A stretch of DNA of 64,000 nucleotides from Chromobacterium sinusclupearum (GCF_002902845.1 NZ_PPTF01000006.1:1-64000), one strand, 5' to 3'; positions 1 through 10,425 are shown, counted from the stretch's first letter. Numbers and translations: made by a program. Notes: generated from the sequence alone by a model not told the origin.

Positions 1-274
1 CGAAAGCCCTGCCCTCGCCGCGAAATAAATTGCGCGGAAACTGGTCTGCGACGATCAGCCAGGCCAGCGCGGCGCGTGCATCTTCAGCGTCGATGGCCAG
101 CTCTCCGGCATGCAGGCGCTGCCAGTTGTCGAAAAAGTGGCGGCGAATGGCGGCGTCGAACACCTCGTCCTTGGCGAACCACGCGCTGCGGCGTGTACTC
201 AGGCTGGCATCGTCGACGCCGCCAAACCAGAACTGCAATACCGCATCGACCTGCTCCGTCGTCAACTTAGCCAT
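1..274 (-). CDS. DUF924 family protein (N-terminal part; 3' end outside window)
   Basis: The minus strand reads MAKLTTEQVDAVLQFWFGG from an ATG at 274, preceded by an AAGAGGCG ribosome binding site. The frame stays open to base 1, so only about 91 N-terminal residues are visible. The pattern vLqFWFG, then W..F, then AWLIVADQFPRNLFRG, is the hallmark of the DUF924 family, an all-helical TPR-like fold of unknown biochemical role. It lies 30 bases downstream of rfaE1 on the same strand and may be the last gene of that operon. Function is unknown; the family call is confident from the DQFPRN motif. Confidence 0.8.
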   Translation of the reverse strand, partial: MAKLTTEQVDAVLQFWFGGVDDASLSTRRSAWFAKDEVFDAAIRRHFFDNWQRLHAGELAIDAEDARAALAWLIVADQFPRNLFRGEGRAF

Positions 275-304
275 CGTCGCCTCTTTAGATTCATCAGTTA
301 CTCG

Positions 305-1267
305 CTACAGAGCCAGCAACTCCTGTTGCGTGCATACCGCGGTGCCAAGCTTGCCCACCACCACGCCAGCGGCGGCATTGGCCAGGCTCATCGCCACCGG
401 CAGCGTCAAGCCGGCGGCCAGCGCCAGGCCCAGCGTGCCGATCACCGTATCGCCGGCGCCGGACACATCGTACACCTCGCGCGCCAACGTCGGCTGGTGC
501 AGCGCGCCTTCGGCGCGGAACAGCGTCATGCCTTCCTCGCTGCGCGTCACCAGCAGGGCATCCAGATTCAGCTCTTCGCGCAAATCCTGCGCCTTGCGGG
601 TCAACGTGTCCTCGTCGCGCCAGCTGCCGGCCACCTGCCGGAACTCGCTGCGGTTCGGCGTCAGCAAGGTGGCGCCGGCGTACTTGCTGTAATCGTCGCC
701 TTTGGGGTCGATCAGCACCGGCTTGCCGGCCGCGCGCGCCAGACGGATCATCTCTTCGACATGCGTCAGGCCGCCCTTGCCGTAGTCGGACAAGATCACC
801 ACATCATGTTCGCCCACGATAGCGGCAAACTCCTGCAACTTGTCGGCCAGGATTTCATGGCTGGGCGTGTCTTCAAAGTCCAGCCGGATCAGCTGCTGCT
901 GGCGCGCCACCACCCGCAGCTTCACCGTGGTGGAGATATTGGCGTCGCGCTTGAGCGAAGTGGCGATGCCATCGCGCACCAATAGCGCCTCCAGCGCGTT
1001 GGCCGCCTCGTCGTCGCCGACCACCGACAGAATGCTGGCCTTGCCGCCCAGCCCGGCGATATTGCGCGCCACATTGGCCGCGCCGCCGGCACGCTCTTCG
1101 CTTCGCGCGATCTTGGCCACCGGCACCGGCGCTTCCGGCGAAATCCGCGACACGTCGCCGAACCAATAGCGGTCCAGCATCACGTCACCCACCACCAATA
1201 CGCGGGCCGCCGCCAGTTTTTCAGCCAGCATGGCGGCGTTCAGCCCCAGATCTTGCATCACACCCAT
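305..1267 (-). CDS. rfaE1: D-glycero-beta-D-manno-heptose-7-phosphate kinase (RfaE domain I / HldA)
   Basis: This 320-residue PfkB/ribokinase-family kinase phosphorylates D-glycero-D-manno-heptose 7-phosphate at C1 for ADP-heptose and LPS inner-core synthesis. Visible motifs are the N-terminal VLVVGDVMLDRYW strand, GGAANVARNIAGLG for substrate binding, and the C-terminal PfkB signature DVSGAGDTVIG with the catalytic Asp. It ends after the kinase domain, so it is the single-domain form, not the bifunctional HldE fusion. It starts 11 bases after ugd ends, in the pyrF-ugd-rfaE1 run. The start at 1267 has a weak RBS; an ATG three codons later is an alternative. Confidence 0.9.
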   Translation of the reverse strand: MGVMQDLGLNAAMLAEKLAAARVLVVGDVMLDRYWFGDVSRISPEAPVPVAKIARSEERAGGAANVARNIAGLGGKASILSVVGDDEAANALEALLVRDGIATSLKRDANISTTVKLRVVARQQQLIRLDFEDTPSHEILADKLQEFAAIVGEHDVVILSDYGKGGLTHVEEMIRLARAAGKPVLIDPKGDDYSKYAGATLLTPNRSEFRQVAGSWRDEDTLTRKAQDLREELNLDALLVTRSEEGMTLFRAEGALHQPTLAREVYDVSGAGDTVIGTLGLALAAGLTLPVAMSLANAAAGVVVGKLGTAVCTQQELLAL

Positions 1268-1278
1268 GATTCTATCTT

Positions 1279-2598
1279 TCAGCGGCCGATGGCGTGGTAA
1301 TCGAAACCTTGCTCGCGCAGCCAGGCCGGATCGTACATATTGCGGCCGTCGAAGATCAGCGGCTGCTTCAAGCTACGCTTGATTGCATCAAAGTCCGGCG
1401 CGCGGAACATCTTCCACTCGGTGACAATCAGCAAGGCATCCGCGCCATCCAGCGCTCCCATCATATTGTCGGCAAAGGACAGGCCTGCGATGCCGCCCAT
1501 CACGCGCTGCGCCTCATGCGTAGCCACCGGATCGAAGGCGGTGACCTTGGCGCCTCGACGGCTCAACTCTTCCACCACCACCCGGCTCGGCGCTTCGCGC
1601 ATATCATCGGTATTGGGTTTGAACGCCAGGCCCCACAGCGCAAAGCGACGGCCGGACAAGTCTTCGCCGAAACGCGCGACGACTTTTTCCACCAGGCGCA
1701 GCTTCTGCACCTCGTTGGCCTCTTCCACCGCGGTCAGCACGCGCAGCGTGTGGCCGTTTTCCTTGGCCGTCTGCACCAGCGCCTTGACGTCCTTCGGGAA
1801 GCAGGAACCGCCATAACCAACGCCGGGATACAGGAAGTGGTAGCCGATGCGCGGGTCGGAACCCATGCCCAGCCGCACCTGCTCGATGTCCGCGCCCATG
1901 GTTTCCGCCAGGTTGGCCAGCTCGTTCATGAATGAAATACGAGTGGCCAGCATGGCGTTGGCGGCGTACTTGGTCAGTTCGGCCGAACGCACATCCATCA
2001 ACAGCACGCGTTCGTGGTTGCGCTGGAACGGCTTGTACAGGCGGCGCATGATCTCGGCGGCGCGCTCGTCGTCAACGCCGATCACCACGCGATCGGGGCG
2101 CATGAAGTCGTCGATTGCCGCGCCTTCCTTCAGGAATTCTGGGTTGGACACCACGCTGAAAGGGATATCGGCGCCGCGAGCGGCGAGTTCCTCGGCGATG
2201 GCAGCCCGCACCTTGTCGGCCGTGCCCACCGGCACGGTGGACTTGTCCACCACCACGCGGTAGTCCGTCATGTGACGGGCGATGCTGCGCGCCGCGGCCA
2301 GCACGTATTGCAAATCTGCCGAGCCATCCTCGTCCGGCGGCGTGCCGACGGCGATGAACTGGACGTCACCGAAGGCGACAGATTCCGCCACGTCGGTAGT
2401 GAAATGCAGGCGACCAGCCGCGACATTGCGCTTCACCATGTCTTCCAAACCGGGTTCGAAGATCGGAATGCCGCCGTTTTGCAGAATCTCGATCTTGCGC
2501 GGGTCCACATCCAGACAGCAGACGTGATAGCCGGTCTCAGCCAGGCAGGTGCCAGTCACCAGGCCCACATAGCCCGAACCAATGACAGTGATTTTCAT
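1279..2598 (-). CDS. ugd: UDP-glucose 6-dehydrogenase
   Basis: This 439-residue enzyme oxidises UDP-glucose to UDP-glucuronate with two NAD+, feeding exopolysaccharide or LPS sugar modification. The N-terminal Rossmann motif [10 protein letters not shown] is at residues 7-16. The catalytic cysteine lies in [10 protein letters not shown], and the C-terminal UDP-binding domain has [19 protein letters not shown]. Length is typical. Its ATG overlaps the pyrF stop codon (ATGA), so the two are translationally coupled. Neighbouring rfaE1 also serves surface-sugar metabolism, which suits a cell-envelope operon. Confidence 0.95.
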   Translation of the reverse strand: MKITVIGSGYVGLVTGTCLAETGYHVCCLDVDPRKIEILQNGGIPIFEPGLEDMVKRNVAAGRLHFTTDVAESVAFGDVQFIAVGTPPDEDGSADLQYVLAAARSIARHMTDYRVVVDKSTVPVGTADKVRAAIAEELAARGADIPFSVVSNPEFLKEGAAIDDFMRPDRVVIGVDDERAAEIMRRLYKPFQRNHERVLLMDVRSAELTKYAANAMLATRISFMNELANLAETMGADIEQVRLGMGSDPRIGYHFLYPGVGYGGSCFPKDVKALVQTAKENGHTLRVLTAVEEANEVQKLRLVEKVVARFGEDLSGRRFALWGLAFKPNTDDMREAPSRVVVEELSRRGAKVTAFDPVATHEAQRVMGGIAGLSFADNMMGALDGADALLIVTEWKMFRAPDFDAIKRSLKQPLIFDGRNMYDPAWLREQGFDYHAIGR

Positions 2599-3332
2599 GA
2601 TTTCTTAGCCTGAAAAATATCTTGATTGATGGCACGCAGCGTCGCTAGCGGATCTTGCGCGCCGGTGATGGCGCGGCCGATCACCAGGTAATCGGAGCCG
2701 GCATCCAAGGCCGCCAGCGGCGTCATCACACGGCGCTGGTCGTCGTTAGCGCCATCGGCCAGCCGAATCCCAGGCGTGACCAGTTTGAATTCTTGCCCCA
2801 GCGCTTGCTTCAGCAGCTTGGCCTCCTGCGCCGAGCACACCACGCCGTCCAGGCCGCAATCGCGGGTCAGCGTGGCCAGCCGCAGCACATGCTGCTCCGG
2901 CGTGGCGTCAATGCCGATCTCTGCCAGGTCGGACGCCTCCATGCTGGTCAGCACCGTCACCGCGATCAACAGCGGGCGCTGGCTGAAGCCCGCCAGCGCT
3001 TCGCGCGCGGCCTCCATCATGCGGCGGCCGCCCGAGGCATGAACATTGACCATCCATACGCCGGAATCGGCAGCGGCCTTGCAGGCCTGGGCCACCGTAT
3101 TGGGAATGTCGTGGAATTTCATGTCCAGAAAAACTTGAAACCCGCGCGCCGCCAACGATTCAACCAGGCTGCGCCCGCTGGAGGTAAACAATTCCTTGCC
3201 CACTTTCAAGCGGCATTCGGCAGGGTCCAGCCGGCTGGCGAAGGCCAAAGCCTCGGCGGCGTCGGCGAAGTCCAGCGCCACGACAACCGGAGAGACGTCT
3301 CGCGCGTCCGCGCTTGCAATCAAAGGATTCAT
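2595..3332 (-). CDS. pyrF: Orotidine 5'-phosphate decarboxylase
   Basis: This 245-residue enzyme decarboxylates OMP to UMP in the last step of pyrimidine synthesis. It shows the N-terminal [13 protein letters not shown] strand and the catalytic [12 protein letters not shown] segment carrying the Asp-Lys-Asp residues. The phosphate-binding GIRL...DQRRVMTP and C-terminal [11 protein letters not shown] motifs are also present. The ATG at 3332 (MNPLIASAD) has GGAG upstream and gives the usual family length; the longer open frame upstream is not needed. It follows lapB, as in the conserved lapA-lapB-pyrF order, and its stop overlaps the ugd start. Confidence 0.95.
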   Translation of the reverse strand: MNPLIASADARDVSPVVVALDFADAAEALAFASRLDPAECRLKVGKELFTSSGRSLVESLAARGFQVFLDMKFHDIPNTVAQACKAAADSGVWMVNVHASGGRRMMEAAREALAGFSQRPLLIAVTVLTSMEASDLAEIGIDATPEQHVLRLATLTRDCGLDGVVCSAQEAKLLKQALGQEFKLVTPGIRLADGANDDQRRVMTPLAALDAGSDYLVIGRAITGAQDPLATLRAINQDIFQAKKS

Positions 3333-3401
3333 CGATGCTCCATTATTTATTCTATTCCGCGCGCGCCGGTCCCCGCCGACGGCGCGGCACTGCAATCTGT
3401 A

Positions 3402-4559
3402 TCAGGCTTCCGAGCGGTTGGCGGTAAAGCTTTCCCACTCGCCGCAGGCCGGGCAATGCCAGAAGAAGGCGCGGGAGCGGAAGTTGCAGCACTTGCAGCG
3501 ATGCACGCTGAGCCGCTGCGAGTGCTTCAGCAGCAAGGCGCGCGCCACTTCGGCATCCATCCGCCCTTCCGGCGACAACTCGTCCATCTGCGCTTCTATC
3601 ATCCGGTATACGCCGGCCAGGCTGGGCCGCGCATGCACCGCCTCGCGCACGCCTTCCAGCGCCTTGGCCTCGCCCTCGTAGGTGGCGATTTTCTGGTACA
3701 ACAGATCGGTCAGTTCCAACTGCGGGAACGTGCGCTGGTAGCCACGCAGCAACGCGATGCCTTCCAGCGGCCTGCCCTGCTTCTCGTAAGCGTCGAACAG
3801 CCGCTCGGCGGCCATCGACAAGTATTCATAGTTTTGTTTCTCTATGCTTTGCCAGGCGGCGATCGCGGCATCGAGATTGCCCTCGGCGAACTCGATGTCG
3901 CCGAGAATCAGACTGGCGCGCACGCATTTGCGGTTGGCCGCGATGGCCTCGGCCACATACTGACGGGCCAAGCCGTGATGCGACTGGTACAACTCGCCCT
4001 GGGCCAGCTCGCAATAGAATTGCGCCACTTCATGCTGGAACGAGTGAGCGTCGCTGCGCAGTTCGCGCGCGGTTTCGATGGCTTTTTTCCAGTCGCGGTC
4101 CTGCTGGTAGATGTCCAGCAGCTGCCGCCGCGCCGCCAGCGCCATATTGCCGTTCAGCAACTTCAGCAGGATTTCCTCGGCTCGGTCGACCAGGCCGGCT
4201 TTGCGGAAGTCTTGCGCCAGCTCGTTGCGGACCAGATCGCGCTGCTCGCTGGGCAGGTCGGATGAATCCAGCATCTGCTGATGCAGGCGGATGGCGCGGT
4301 CATTCTCGCCGCGCTTGCGGTACAACTTGCCCAGGATATGCTGCAACTCCAACGCCGAACCTTGTTGACGCGCCACCTCGGCCAGCGCCTGGGCCGCGAC
4401 ATCGGTCTTGTCCTCGACCAGCGCGTCCAAACCGCGGAAATAGGCAATCGGCACCGACTTCGCCTGTTTCAGCACGGTGCGCATATCGACGCGCGCCGCA
4501 AACCAGCCGAGTCCGAAAAAGGCCGGAAACAGCAGCAGCCACCACAAATCAAGTTCCAA
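3402..4559 (-). CDS. lapB: Lipopolysaccharide assembly protein B (LapB/YciM)
   Basis: LapB is a membrane-anchored TPR protein that controls LPS synthesis by presenting LpxC to FtsH. The N terminus, ELDLWWLLLFPAFFGLGWFAA, is one transmembrane segment. About nine TPR-like helical repeats follow, and the C terminus is a rubredoxin-type zinc site (HRCKCCNF...CPACGEWE). I place the start at the TTG at 4559, seven bases after AAAGGA, giving 385 residues, close to the family norm. An alternative TTG at 4619 would overlap the lapA stop. It lies between lapA and pyrF, the classic order. Confidence 0.9.
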   Translation of the reverse strand: MELDLWWLLLFPAFFGLGWFAARVDMRTVLKQAKSVPIAYFRGLDALVEDKTDVAAQALAEVARQQGSALELQHILGKLYRKRGENDRAIRLHQQMLDSSDLPSEQRDLVRNELAQDFRKAGLVDRAEEILLKLLNGNMALAARRQLLDIYQQDRDWKKAIETARELRSDAHSFQHEVAQFYCELAQGELYQSHHGLARQYVAEAIAANRKCVRASLILGDIEFAEGNLDAAIAAWQSIEKQNYEYLSMAAERLFDAYEKQGRPLEGIALLRGYQRTFPQLELTDLLYQKIATYEGEAKALEGVREAVHARPSLAGVYRMIEAQMDELSPEGRMDAEVARALLLKHSQRLSVHRCKCCNFRSRAFFWHCPACGEWESFTANRSEA

Positions 4560-4615
4560 CAGCAATCCTTTCGGGATGAGAAATCCAGGCCGGCTGAGCG
4601 GCCCGGGGGACAAGC

Positions 4616-4909
4616 TCAATCAGCCAGCGCGTCGCTGGGGTCATTGACAGTCTTGCGGGCAGGCGGGCGGTTGCGCAGCTCTTTTTTCAGCTGAGACAAC
4701 TCGCGGCGGGTTTTCAGGTAGAAGCTGAAGGTGGCCAGCAAGCCCACGAGCGCGCCGGCCACGAAAAACAGCAGCAGGAACACGATAAGCGGCGCCGACC
4801 AGGATTGGCCGAAGAACAATTTAAATTCGACCGCATGGCTGTTCTGCACGGTGACGGCGATCAACAGCAGCAACAGCGCCAGTTCGACGATACGCAACAA
4901 ATATCGCAT
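4616..4909 (-). CDS. lapA: Lipopolysaccharide assembly protein A domain protein (LapA)
   Basis: This is a 97-residue inner-membrane protein with two transmembrane helices (about residues 6-22 and 41-63) and a basic, coiled tail after residue 65. The helices are separated by NSHAVEFKLFFGQSW, a typical LapA (DUF1049) signature. It acts with LapB at the LPS assembly site. The ATG at 4909 is chosen; a TTG at 4921 in the same frame is possible. A hairpin terminator separates it from ihfB upstream, so it probably has its own promoter or depends on read-through. Confidence 0.85.
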   Translation of the reverse strand: MRYLLRIVELALLLLLIAVTVQNSHAVEFKLFFGQSWSAPLIVFLLLFFVAGALVGLLATFSFYLKTRRELSQLKKELRNRPPARKTVNDPSDALAD

Positions 4910-4990
4910 GGATTCGCTCAATGAGTTTGCCGGAGTGCAATTTTAAACGATAGCCGGCCACAACCCAAGCCCGGACACGCAAAACGAAAA

Positions 4991-5013
4991 AAGCGCCGCA
5001 TAATGCGGCGCTT
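4991..5013 (-). terminator. Intrinsic terminator after ihfB
   Basis: A perfect 10-bp inverted repeat (aagcgccgca / tgcggcgctt) with a three-base loop is followed on the minus strand by a T run. It lies just downstream of the ihfB stop. Confidence 0.8.
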
Positions 5014-5039
5014 TTCAGCATAAAACCGGGAAACTGCGC

Positions 5040-5354
5040 TCAGACCTGGGTCTGCTCCACAATGGAAAGATCCACACGCTCGCGCAGTTCCTTGCCGGCC
5101 TTGAAATGAGGCACGTATTTCTCAGGAACCGAGACACTGGTGCCCGACTTGGGGTTGCGGCCGACACGCGGCGGACGGTAGTTCAGGTCGAAGCTACCGA
5201 AGCCGCGGATTTCGATCCGGCTGCCCTGCGCCAGGTTGTTGGCCATCGCGTCCAGAATGGTCTTGACGGCCAACTCAGCATCTTTGTAGACCAACTGAGA
5301 ATTGCGCTCGGCGAGTCTCTCGGACAGCCTCGCGATCAGCTCAGATTTGGTCAT
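5040..5354 (-). CDS. ihfB: Integration host factor subunit beta
   Basis: This 104-residue HU/IHF-family protein binds and sharply bends DNA as a heterodimer with IHF-alpha. [14 protein letters not shown] at the start and the beta-arm [22 protein letters not shown] containing the intercalating Pro are diagnostic. It sits seven bases after the rpsA stop on the same strand, matching the widely conserved rpsA-ihfB linkage. It ends with a hairpin terminator. Confidence 0.97.
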   Translation of the reverse strand: MTKSELIARLSERLAERNSQLVYKDAELAVKTILDAMANNLAQGSRIEIRGFGSFDLNYRPPRVGRNPKSGTSVSVPEKYVPHFKAGKELRERVDLSIVEQTQV

Positions 5355-5361
5355 GACGCGA

Positions 5362-7053
5362 TTACTCGTTAGAACCGGACAGTTTTGCCTTCAGCAGAGC
5401 ACCCAGGTTGGTGGTGCCAGCGGAAGCGCTGTCAACGGACAGGTTCTTCAGAGCGGCGCTGTCTTCTTGAGCGTCCTTAGCCTTGATGGACAGGCTGATG
5501 TTGCGGGACTTGCGATCCACGGCAACGATCACGGCCTCGACTGCATCGCCATCCTTCAGGATGGAGCGAGCGTCTTCCACGCGGTCGCGGGACAGTTCGG
5601 AAGCGCGCAGGTAGCCTTCAACGTCGGTATCCAGAGCGATAACGGCACCCTTGGCGTCAACGGACTTAACAGTGCCCTTGACCAGCGCGCCCTTGTCGTT
5701 CATGGCAACGAAGTTGTTGAACGGATCGCCTTCCAGTTGCTTGATGCCCAGGGAGATGCGTTCTTTTTCCACATCGATGGACAGAACAACGGCTTCAACC
5801 TCGTCACCCTTCTTGAACTTGCGCACGGCTTCTTCGCCAGCTTCGTTCCAGGACAGGTCGGACAGGTGAACCAGGCCGTCGATGCCGCCCGGCAGACCAA
5901 CGAACACGCCGAAGTCGGTGATGGACTTGATCGCGCCCTTCAGCTTGTCGCCCTTGTGGAAGTTGTCGGCAAACTCGTTCCACGGGTTGGCCAAGCACTG
6001 CTTCATGCCCAGGGAGATACGACGACGGTCTTCGTCGATTTCCAGGATCATGACTTCCACTTCGTCGCCAACTTGAACCACCTTGGACGGGTGTACGTTC
6101 TTGTTGGTCCAGTCCATTTCGGACACGTGCACCAGGCCTTCGATGCCTTGTTCGATTTCCACGAACGCGCCGTAGTCGGTCAGGTTGGTCACCTTGCCGA
6201 ACAGACGGGTGCCGGACGGGTAGCGGCGGGACAGACCCACCCACGGATCTTCGCCCAGTTGCTTCAGACCCAGGGATACGCGGTTCTTCTCTTGGTCGAA
6301 CTTCAGTACCTTGGCTTCCACTTCGTCGCCCACGGCCAGAACTTCGGACGGGTGCTTCACGCGGCGCCATGCCAGGTCGGTGATGTGCAGCAGGCCATCG
6401 ATGCCGCCCAGGTCAACGAACGCACCGTAGTCGGTGATGTTCTTGACGATACCCTTGATAACAGCGCCCTCTTTCAGGGTTTCCAGCAGAGCCTTGCGCT
6501 CTTCGCCCAGGGTTTCTTCCAGCACGGAGCGGCGGGAAACCACGACGTTGTTGCGCTTGCGATCCAGCTTGATAACCTTGAACTCGATCTGCTTGTTTTC
6601 GTACGGGGTGGTGTCTTTCACCGGACGCACGTCAACCAGGGAGCCCGGCAGGAAGGCGCGGATGCCGTTGACCATGACGGTCAGACCGCCCTTGACCTTG
6701 CCGCTGATCAGGCCGGACAGGATGGTGCCAGCTTCCAGAGCTTCTTCCAGCTCAACCCAGGCGGCCATGCGCTTGGCTTTTTCGCGGGACAGCTTGGTCT
6801 CGCCGAAGCCGTTTTCCAGCGCGTCGATGGCGACGGTGACGAAGTCGCCGATAGCCACTTCGACCACGCCTTGGTCGTTCTTGAACTCTTCGGCCGGAAT
6901 CAGGGATTCGGACTTCAGGCCGGCGTTCACGGTTACAAAGTTGGAATCAACAGCCACAACTTCGGCAGTGATCACTTCGCCCACGCGCATGTCGTGCAGG
7001 GTCAAGCTTTCTTCGAACAGCTGGGCAAAGTTTTCCATGGAGAGGGTAGTCAT
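5362..7053 (-). CDS. rpsA: 30S ribosomal protein S1
   Basis: This 563-residue protein has six S1 (OB-fold) RNA-binding domains, seen as repeats of the type G.V.....YGAFV.....GL.H.S; four central copies are very similar. It docks on the 30S subunit and recruits structured mRNAs. The start [16 protein letters not shown] at 7053 is chosen; an internal ATG five codons later is also possible. Its place between cmk and ihfB is a conserved proteobacterial arrangement. Long open frames on the opposite strand are shadows caused by GC-rich codon use. Confidence 0.97.
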   Translation of the reverse strand: MTTLSMENFAQLFEESLTLHDMRVGEVITAEVVAVDSNFVTVNAGLKSESLIPAEEFKNDQGVVEVAIGDFVTVAIDALENGFGETKLSREKAKRMAAWVELEEALEAGTILSGLISGKVKGGLTVMVNGIRAFLPGSLVDVRPVKDTTPYENKQIEFKVIKLDRKRNNVVVSRRSVLEETLGEERKALLETLKEGAVIKGIVKNITDYGAFVDLGGIDGLLHITDLAWRRVKHPSEVLAVGDEVEAKVLKFDQEKNRVSLGLKQLGEDPWVGLSRRYPSGTRLFGKVTNLTDYGAFVEIEQGIEGLVHVSEMDWTNKNVHPSKVVQVGDEVEVMILEIDEDRRRISLGMKQCLANPWNEFADNFHKGDKLKGAIKSITDFGVFVGLPGGIDGLVHLSDLSWNEAGEEAVRKFKKGDEVEAVVLSIDVEKERISLGIKQLEGDPFNNFVAMNDKGALVKGTVKSVDAKGAVIALDTDVEGYLRASELSRDRVEDARSILKDGDAVEAVIVAVDRKSRNISLSIKAKDAQEDSAALKNLSVDSASAGTTNLGALLKAKLSGSNE

Positions 7054-7148
7054 CAAGCGTACTCTCGGTTGCACGCCTCACGGCGTGCGGGGTTAGGGTT
7101 GAACACACGGCCGCTTTTGCATTGCAGCAAAAACGGCCGCTAAAAAAA

Positions 7149-7817
7149 TCAATGGCCGGAAACCTGTCTTTCCTCGAACCACACAAGGACCTTGTCGACC
7201 GCCTGGTCTATGGTCAGCTCCGTGGTATCGAGCAAAAAGGCGTCCGGCTCCTGGCGCAGAGGCGCTACCGGCCGGGCGGCATCGCGCGCGTCCCGATCGA
7301 TAATGTCTTGCATAATCTGTGCGAGATTAGCAGATTCCCCCTTGCCGATCAACTGCTTATAACGGCGTTGCGCCCGCTCTTCGGCGCTGGCCGTCAAAAA
7401 AATCTTCAGCGCGGCGTCCGGAAACACCACCGATCCCATATCGCGGCCATCGGTCACCAGCCCCGGTTCCAGCCGGAAATCGCGCTGGCGCTGCAATAGC
7501 GCGGCGCGCACCTTGGGCAGCGCGCCCACCTTCGAGGCGCCGATGCCGATCTCCTCGGCGCGGATGTCCGCGCTGGCATCGTTGCCTTCCAGCCACACCG
7601 CGCCATCGGAGAACTCCACCGGCAAGGCGATGGCCGCCTCGGCCAGTTCCGCTTCATTGTCCCAGGCGATGCCATGACGGCGCGCAAACAACGCTAGCAG
7701 GCGGTAGAGCGAGCCGGAATCGAGGTAATGAAATGCGAGGCGCGCGGCAACCTCAGCCGCCACCGTGCCCTTGCCGGATGCGGAAGGACCGTCGATGGTT
7801 ATCACCGGAACTGTCAT
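7149..7817 (-). CDS. cmk: Cytidylate kinase
   Basis: This 222-residue P-loop kinase phosphorylates CMP and dCMP. The start MTVPVITIDGPSASGKGTVA carries the Walker A loop (GPSASGKGT). TDGRDMGSVVFPDA and the LID region RAQRRYKQL follow. The ATG at 7817 is chosen over a longer open frame because the P-loop then falls at the normal N-terminal position. It is upstream of rpsA. The 95-base gap to rpsA holds an imperfect hairpin (about 7107-7141) whose T-run is on the wrong side for a minus-strand terminator. Confidence 0.95.
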   Translation of the reverse strand: MTVPVITIDGPSASGKGTVAAEVAARLAFHYLDSGSLYRLLALFARRHGIAWDNEAELAEAAIALPVEFSDGAVWLEGNDASADIRAEEIGIGASKVGALPKVRAALLQRQRDFRLEPGLVTDGRDMGSVVFPDAALKIFLTASAEERAQRRYKQLIGKGESANLAQIMQDIIDRDARDAARPVAPLRQEPDAFLLDTTELTIDQAVDKVLVWFEERQVSGH

Positions 7818-8010
7818 GACAATCTGAATCCTGTGTGCAATCTTGATGAAGCCGCCGCGCCAAACAAAACGAGCGGACGGCCAAACCGCGCATTGTAACG
7901 CAAGCGGCAATGGTTAAGTGGCCGGAATGGCTGCCGAATGATTGCGCGCAGCCGGCGCGGGCGGTTACAGTGTTCCCTCACACCGTTCACAGCGCACAAC
8001 TTCAAAGAAT

Positions 8011-9300
8011 ATGGAACAACTGCATCTTTCTCCACGCCCCCGTCTTTGCGGCGCCATCAAGCTGCCTGGCTCCAAGAGCATTTCCAACCGCACGCTGCTG
8101 CTGGCGGCGCTGTCGGGCGGCAGCACGCTGGTGCGCGACCTGCTGGATTCGGACGATATCCGCCACATGCTGGCGGCCTTGAAGCTGCTGGGCGTGAAGA
8201 TCGAGCAGCAGGGCGACAGCCGCGACTTCCGCGTGCACGGCTGCGGCGGCGCCTTCCCGGTAAAAAACGCCGACCTGTTCCTTGGCAACGCAGGCACGGC
8301 CTTCCGCCCCCTGACCGCCGCGCTGGCGCTGATGAACGGCAATTACCAGCTATCGGGCGTGCCGCGCATGCACGAACGGCCAATCGGCGATCTGGTGGAC
8401 GCCCTGAACGCCGCCGGCGCGCGCATCCAGTACCTGGGCCAGCCCGGCTTTCCGCCGCTGGCGATCGAGCCGGCGCAAGTGCGCTGCGTCGAGCCTATCC
8501 GCGTCAAGGGCGATGTTTCCAGCCAGTTTCTCACTGCCCTGCTGATGGCGCTGCCGCTGACCGGCGAACAAGCCGTCATCGAAGTGGCAGGCGAGCTGAT
8601 TTCCAAGCCTTACATCGAAATCACGCTGAACCTGATGGCGCGCTTTGGCGTGACGGTACAGCGCGAAGGCTGGCAGCGCTTCGTCATCGCCGGCGGCCAG
8701 CATTACATCTCGCCGGGCGAAGTTTACGTCGAAGGCGACGCCTCCAGCGCGTCCTACTTTCTGGCGGCAGGCGCGCTGGCCGGCGGCCCCATCCGGGTGG
8801 AAGGCGTCGGCTCGTCCAGCATTCAAGGCGACGTGCGCTTCGCCGAAGCGCTGGAGCGGATGGGCGCATCGATCAAGCGCGGCGACAACTGGATAGAGGC
8901 CCAGGCCGCCGGCAAGCTCAAGGCGATCGACCTGGACTGCAACCACATTCCGGATGCGGCGATGACGCTGGCGGTGGCCGCGCTGGCCGCCGACGGCACC
9001 ACCACGCTGCGCAATATCGCCAGCTGGCGGGTGAAAGAAACCGATCGCCTGTCCGCAATGGCTGCCGAGCTGCGCAAGGTGGGCGCCGTGGTGGAAGAAG
9101 GCCCGGACTATATCCGCGTCACGCCGCCGGCCGAGCTGACGCCGAACGCCGAGATCGACACCTACGACGATCACCGGATGGCGATGTGCTTCTCCCTGGT
9201 CTCGCTCCTGGGCGCGCCCGTCATCATCAACGATCCGAAATGCGTAGCCAAGACCTTCCCCGATTACTTCGAGGCGCTGGCGGCGCTGCAGGCGCCATAA
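8011..9300 (+). CDS. aroA: 3-phosphoshikimate 1-carboxyvinyltransferase (EPSP synthase)
   Basis: This 429-residue shikimate-pathway enzyme transfers the enolpyruvyl group of PEP to shikimate-3-phosphate. It shows [17 protein letters not shown] near the N terminus, [14 protein letters not shown] (the PEP-binding loop), and [20 protein letters not shown] near the C terminus. The ATG at 8011 ([12 protein letters not shown]) gives the usual length. It is divergent from cmk; aroA and cmk lie close together in many proteobacteria. Confidence 0.96.
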   Translation: MEQLHLSPRPRLCGAIKLPGSKSISNRTLLLAALSGGSTLVRDLLDSDDIRHMLAALKLLGVKIEQQGDSRDFRVHGCGGAFPVKNADLFLGNAGTAFRPLTAALALMNGNYQLSGVPRMHERPIGDLVDALNAAGARIQYLGQPGFPPLAIEPAQVRCVEPIRVKGDVSSQFLTALLMALPLTGEQAVIEVAGELISKPYIEITLNLMARFGVTVQREGWQRFVIAGGQHYISPGEVYVEGDASSASYFLAAGALAGGPIRVEGVGSSSIQGDVRFAEALERMGASIKRGDNWIEAQAAGKLKAIDLDCNHIPDAAMTLAVAALAADGTTTLRNIASWRVKETDRLSAMAAELRKVGAVVEEGPDYIRVTPPAELTPNAEIDTYDDHRMAMCFSLVSLLGAPVIINDPKCVAKTFPDYFEALAALQAP

Positions 9301-9364
9301 TCACAATATATTGATGAATAAATCGATAGACTACACAATATAGGCCTTACAAAGGAGTCTATCG

Positions 9365-9793
9365 ATGAACGACCTGTTCCAGATGCGCCGCGATTTCATG
9401 CGGCGCTTCGACCTCCCCTCCCCCTCCCATCCGGAATTCCAGCCACAACAGCTGGCGATGTGGCAAGCCATGCTGGATGAAGAGCTGGCCGAGCTGCGCC
9501 AGGCGTTGGCCGACTATCGCCGCTTGCCCGAACAATCGCCCGAACAGCAGCGGCACAGCCGCGCCGAGCTGGCCGCCGAGGCGGTAGACGTGCTCAATGT
9601 GGTATGCGGACTGCTGCTGTCGCAAGGCCTGCCGCTGGAGGCGATGTGCCAGGCGATACACGAGGCCAATCTGCGCAAATGCGTGGACGGCAAGGTGGTG
9701 CGCCGCGCCGACGGCAAAGTGCTGAAACCGGAAGGCTGGCTGCCGGCCGACAAGCTGGGCGTGATCCGGCGCGCCGAAGCCGGCCCAGCCTGA
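9365..9793 (+). CDS. MazG/HisE-like nucleotide pyrophosphohydrolase family protein
   Basis: This small all-helical 142-residue protein carries the metal-binding pattern of the MazG/HisE superfamily: EELAELRQAL (about residues 39-48) and ELAAEAVDVLNVVCGLL (about 67-83). A C-terminal extension RKCVDGKVVRRADGKV.KPEGW is typical of phosphoribosyl-ATP pyrophosphohydrolase-like relatives. It starts after AAAGGAG, 65 bases past aroA. The substrate is unknown; NTP house-cleaning is an inference from the family. Confidence 0.7.
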   Translation: MNDLFQMRRDFMRRFDLPSPSHPEFQPQQLAMWQAMLDEELAELRQALADYRRLPEQSPEQQRHSRAELAAEAVDVLNVVCGLLLSQGLPLEAMCQAIHEANLRKCVDGKVVRRADGKVLKPEGWLPADKLGVIRRAEAGPA

Positions 9794-9876
9794 ACCTCCA
9801 CATTTGAGTTGAATTAAGTCCAACTTAAGATTGGCGCGCTATGCTGACTCCATCTTCCACCAAGACAGGAGTCGAC

Positions 9877-10422
9877 ATGCTGCGCAATTCCGAGCTGAGC
9901 TACGGCCGCGTCGCCCGCGCCTTGCACTGGCTGTGCGCGCTGGCTGTGATACTCGCGCTGGTCTTCATCGAGCTGAAAGGCAACTTCCCCAAAGGCGACC
10001 CGGTCCGCAGCGGCCTGAGCTACGGCCACATCCAGGCCGGCCTGATCGTCCTGCTGCTGGTCATCCCGCGGCTGGCCTGGCGGCTGGGCAACCCGCCGCC
10101 AGCGATCGACCCCGCGCCGAGCGCCCTGATGAAGCTGCTGGCCCATGCCGGCCACTGGGCGCTGTACGCGCTGATGCTGGCCCTGCCCATCCTGGGCATC
10201 GCCTTCATCCAGGCAGGCGGCCGCGAGGTGGCACTCTTCGGACTGGCGCTGCCCCAGCTGCTGTCGCCCGACCCAGCCCTGGGCAAGCAATTGAAGAACA
10301 TCCATGAACTGCTGGGCAATGTCTTGCTGTGGCTGAGCATCCTGCACGCCGCCGCCGCGGTCTGGCACCATGCCGTGGTCAAGGACAACACCGTCACCCG
10401 TCTGATCGGCCCCTTGCGCTGA
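9877..10422 (+). CDS. Cytochrome b561 family protein
   Basis: This is a 181-residue integral membrane di-heme cytochrome of the CybB type with four predicted helices. Heme-ligand candidates are His in RALHWLCAL, GHIQAG, HAGHWALYAL and HELLGN...LHAAAAVWHH. The ATG at 9877 is seven bases after AGGAG, which decides against the upstream in-frame ATG at 9841. It likely moves electrons between the quinone pool and periplasmic acceptors; the partner is unknown. It converges on fruR with only three bases between stops. Confidence 0.85.
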   Translation: MLRNSELSYGRVARALHWLCALAVILALVFIELKGNFPKGDPVRSGLSYGHIQAGLIVLLLVIPRLAWRLGNPPPAIDPAPSALMKLLAHAGHWALYALMLALPILGIAFIQAGGREVALFGLALPQLLSPDPALGKQLKNIHELLGNVLLWLSILHAAAAVWHHAVVKDNTVTRLIGPLR

Positions 10423-10425
10423 AGC

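Noticed and set aside
7107-7141. Hairpin between cmk and rpsA as a terminator
   Set aside because: The T-run lies before the stem on the minus strand, so it does not fit an intrinsic terminator in the direction of the genes.
5302-7143. 613-codon open frame on the plus strand opposite rpsA
   Set aside because: It is antisense to S1, has a composition driven by GC-rich third positions, and no family features. The same holds for long frames opposite fruB (12135-14084), fruA (15066-16664), tyrS (27455-28750) and coaBC (33758-34816).
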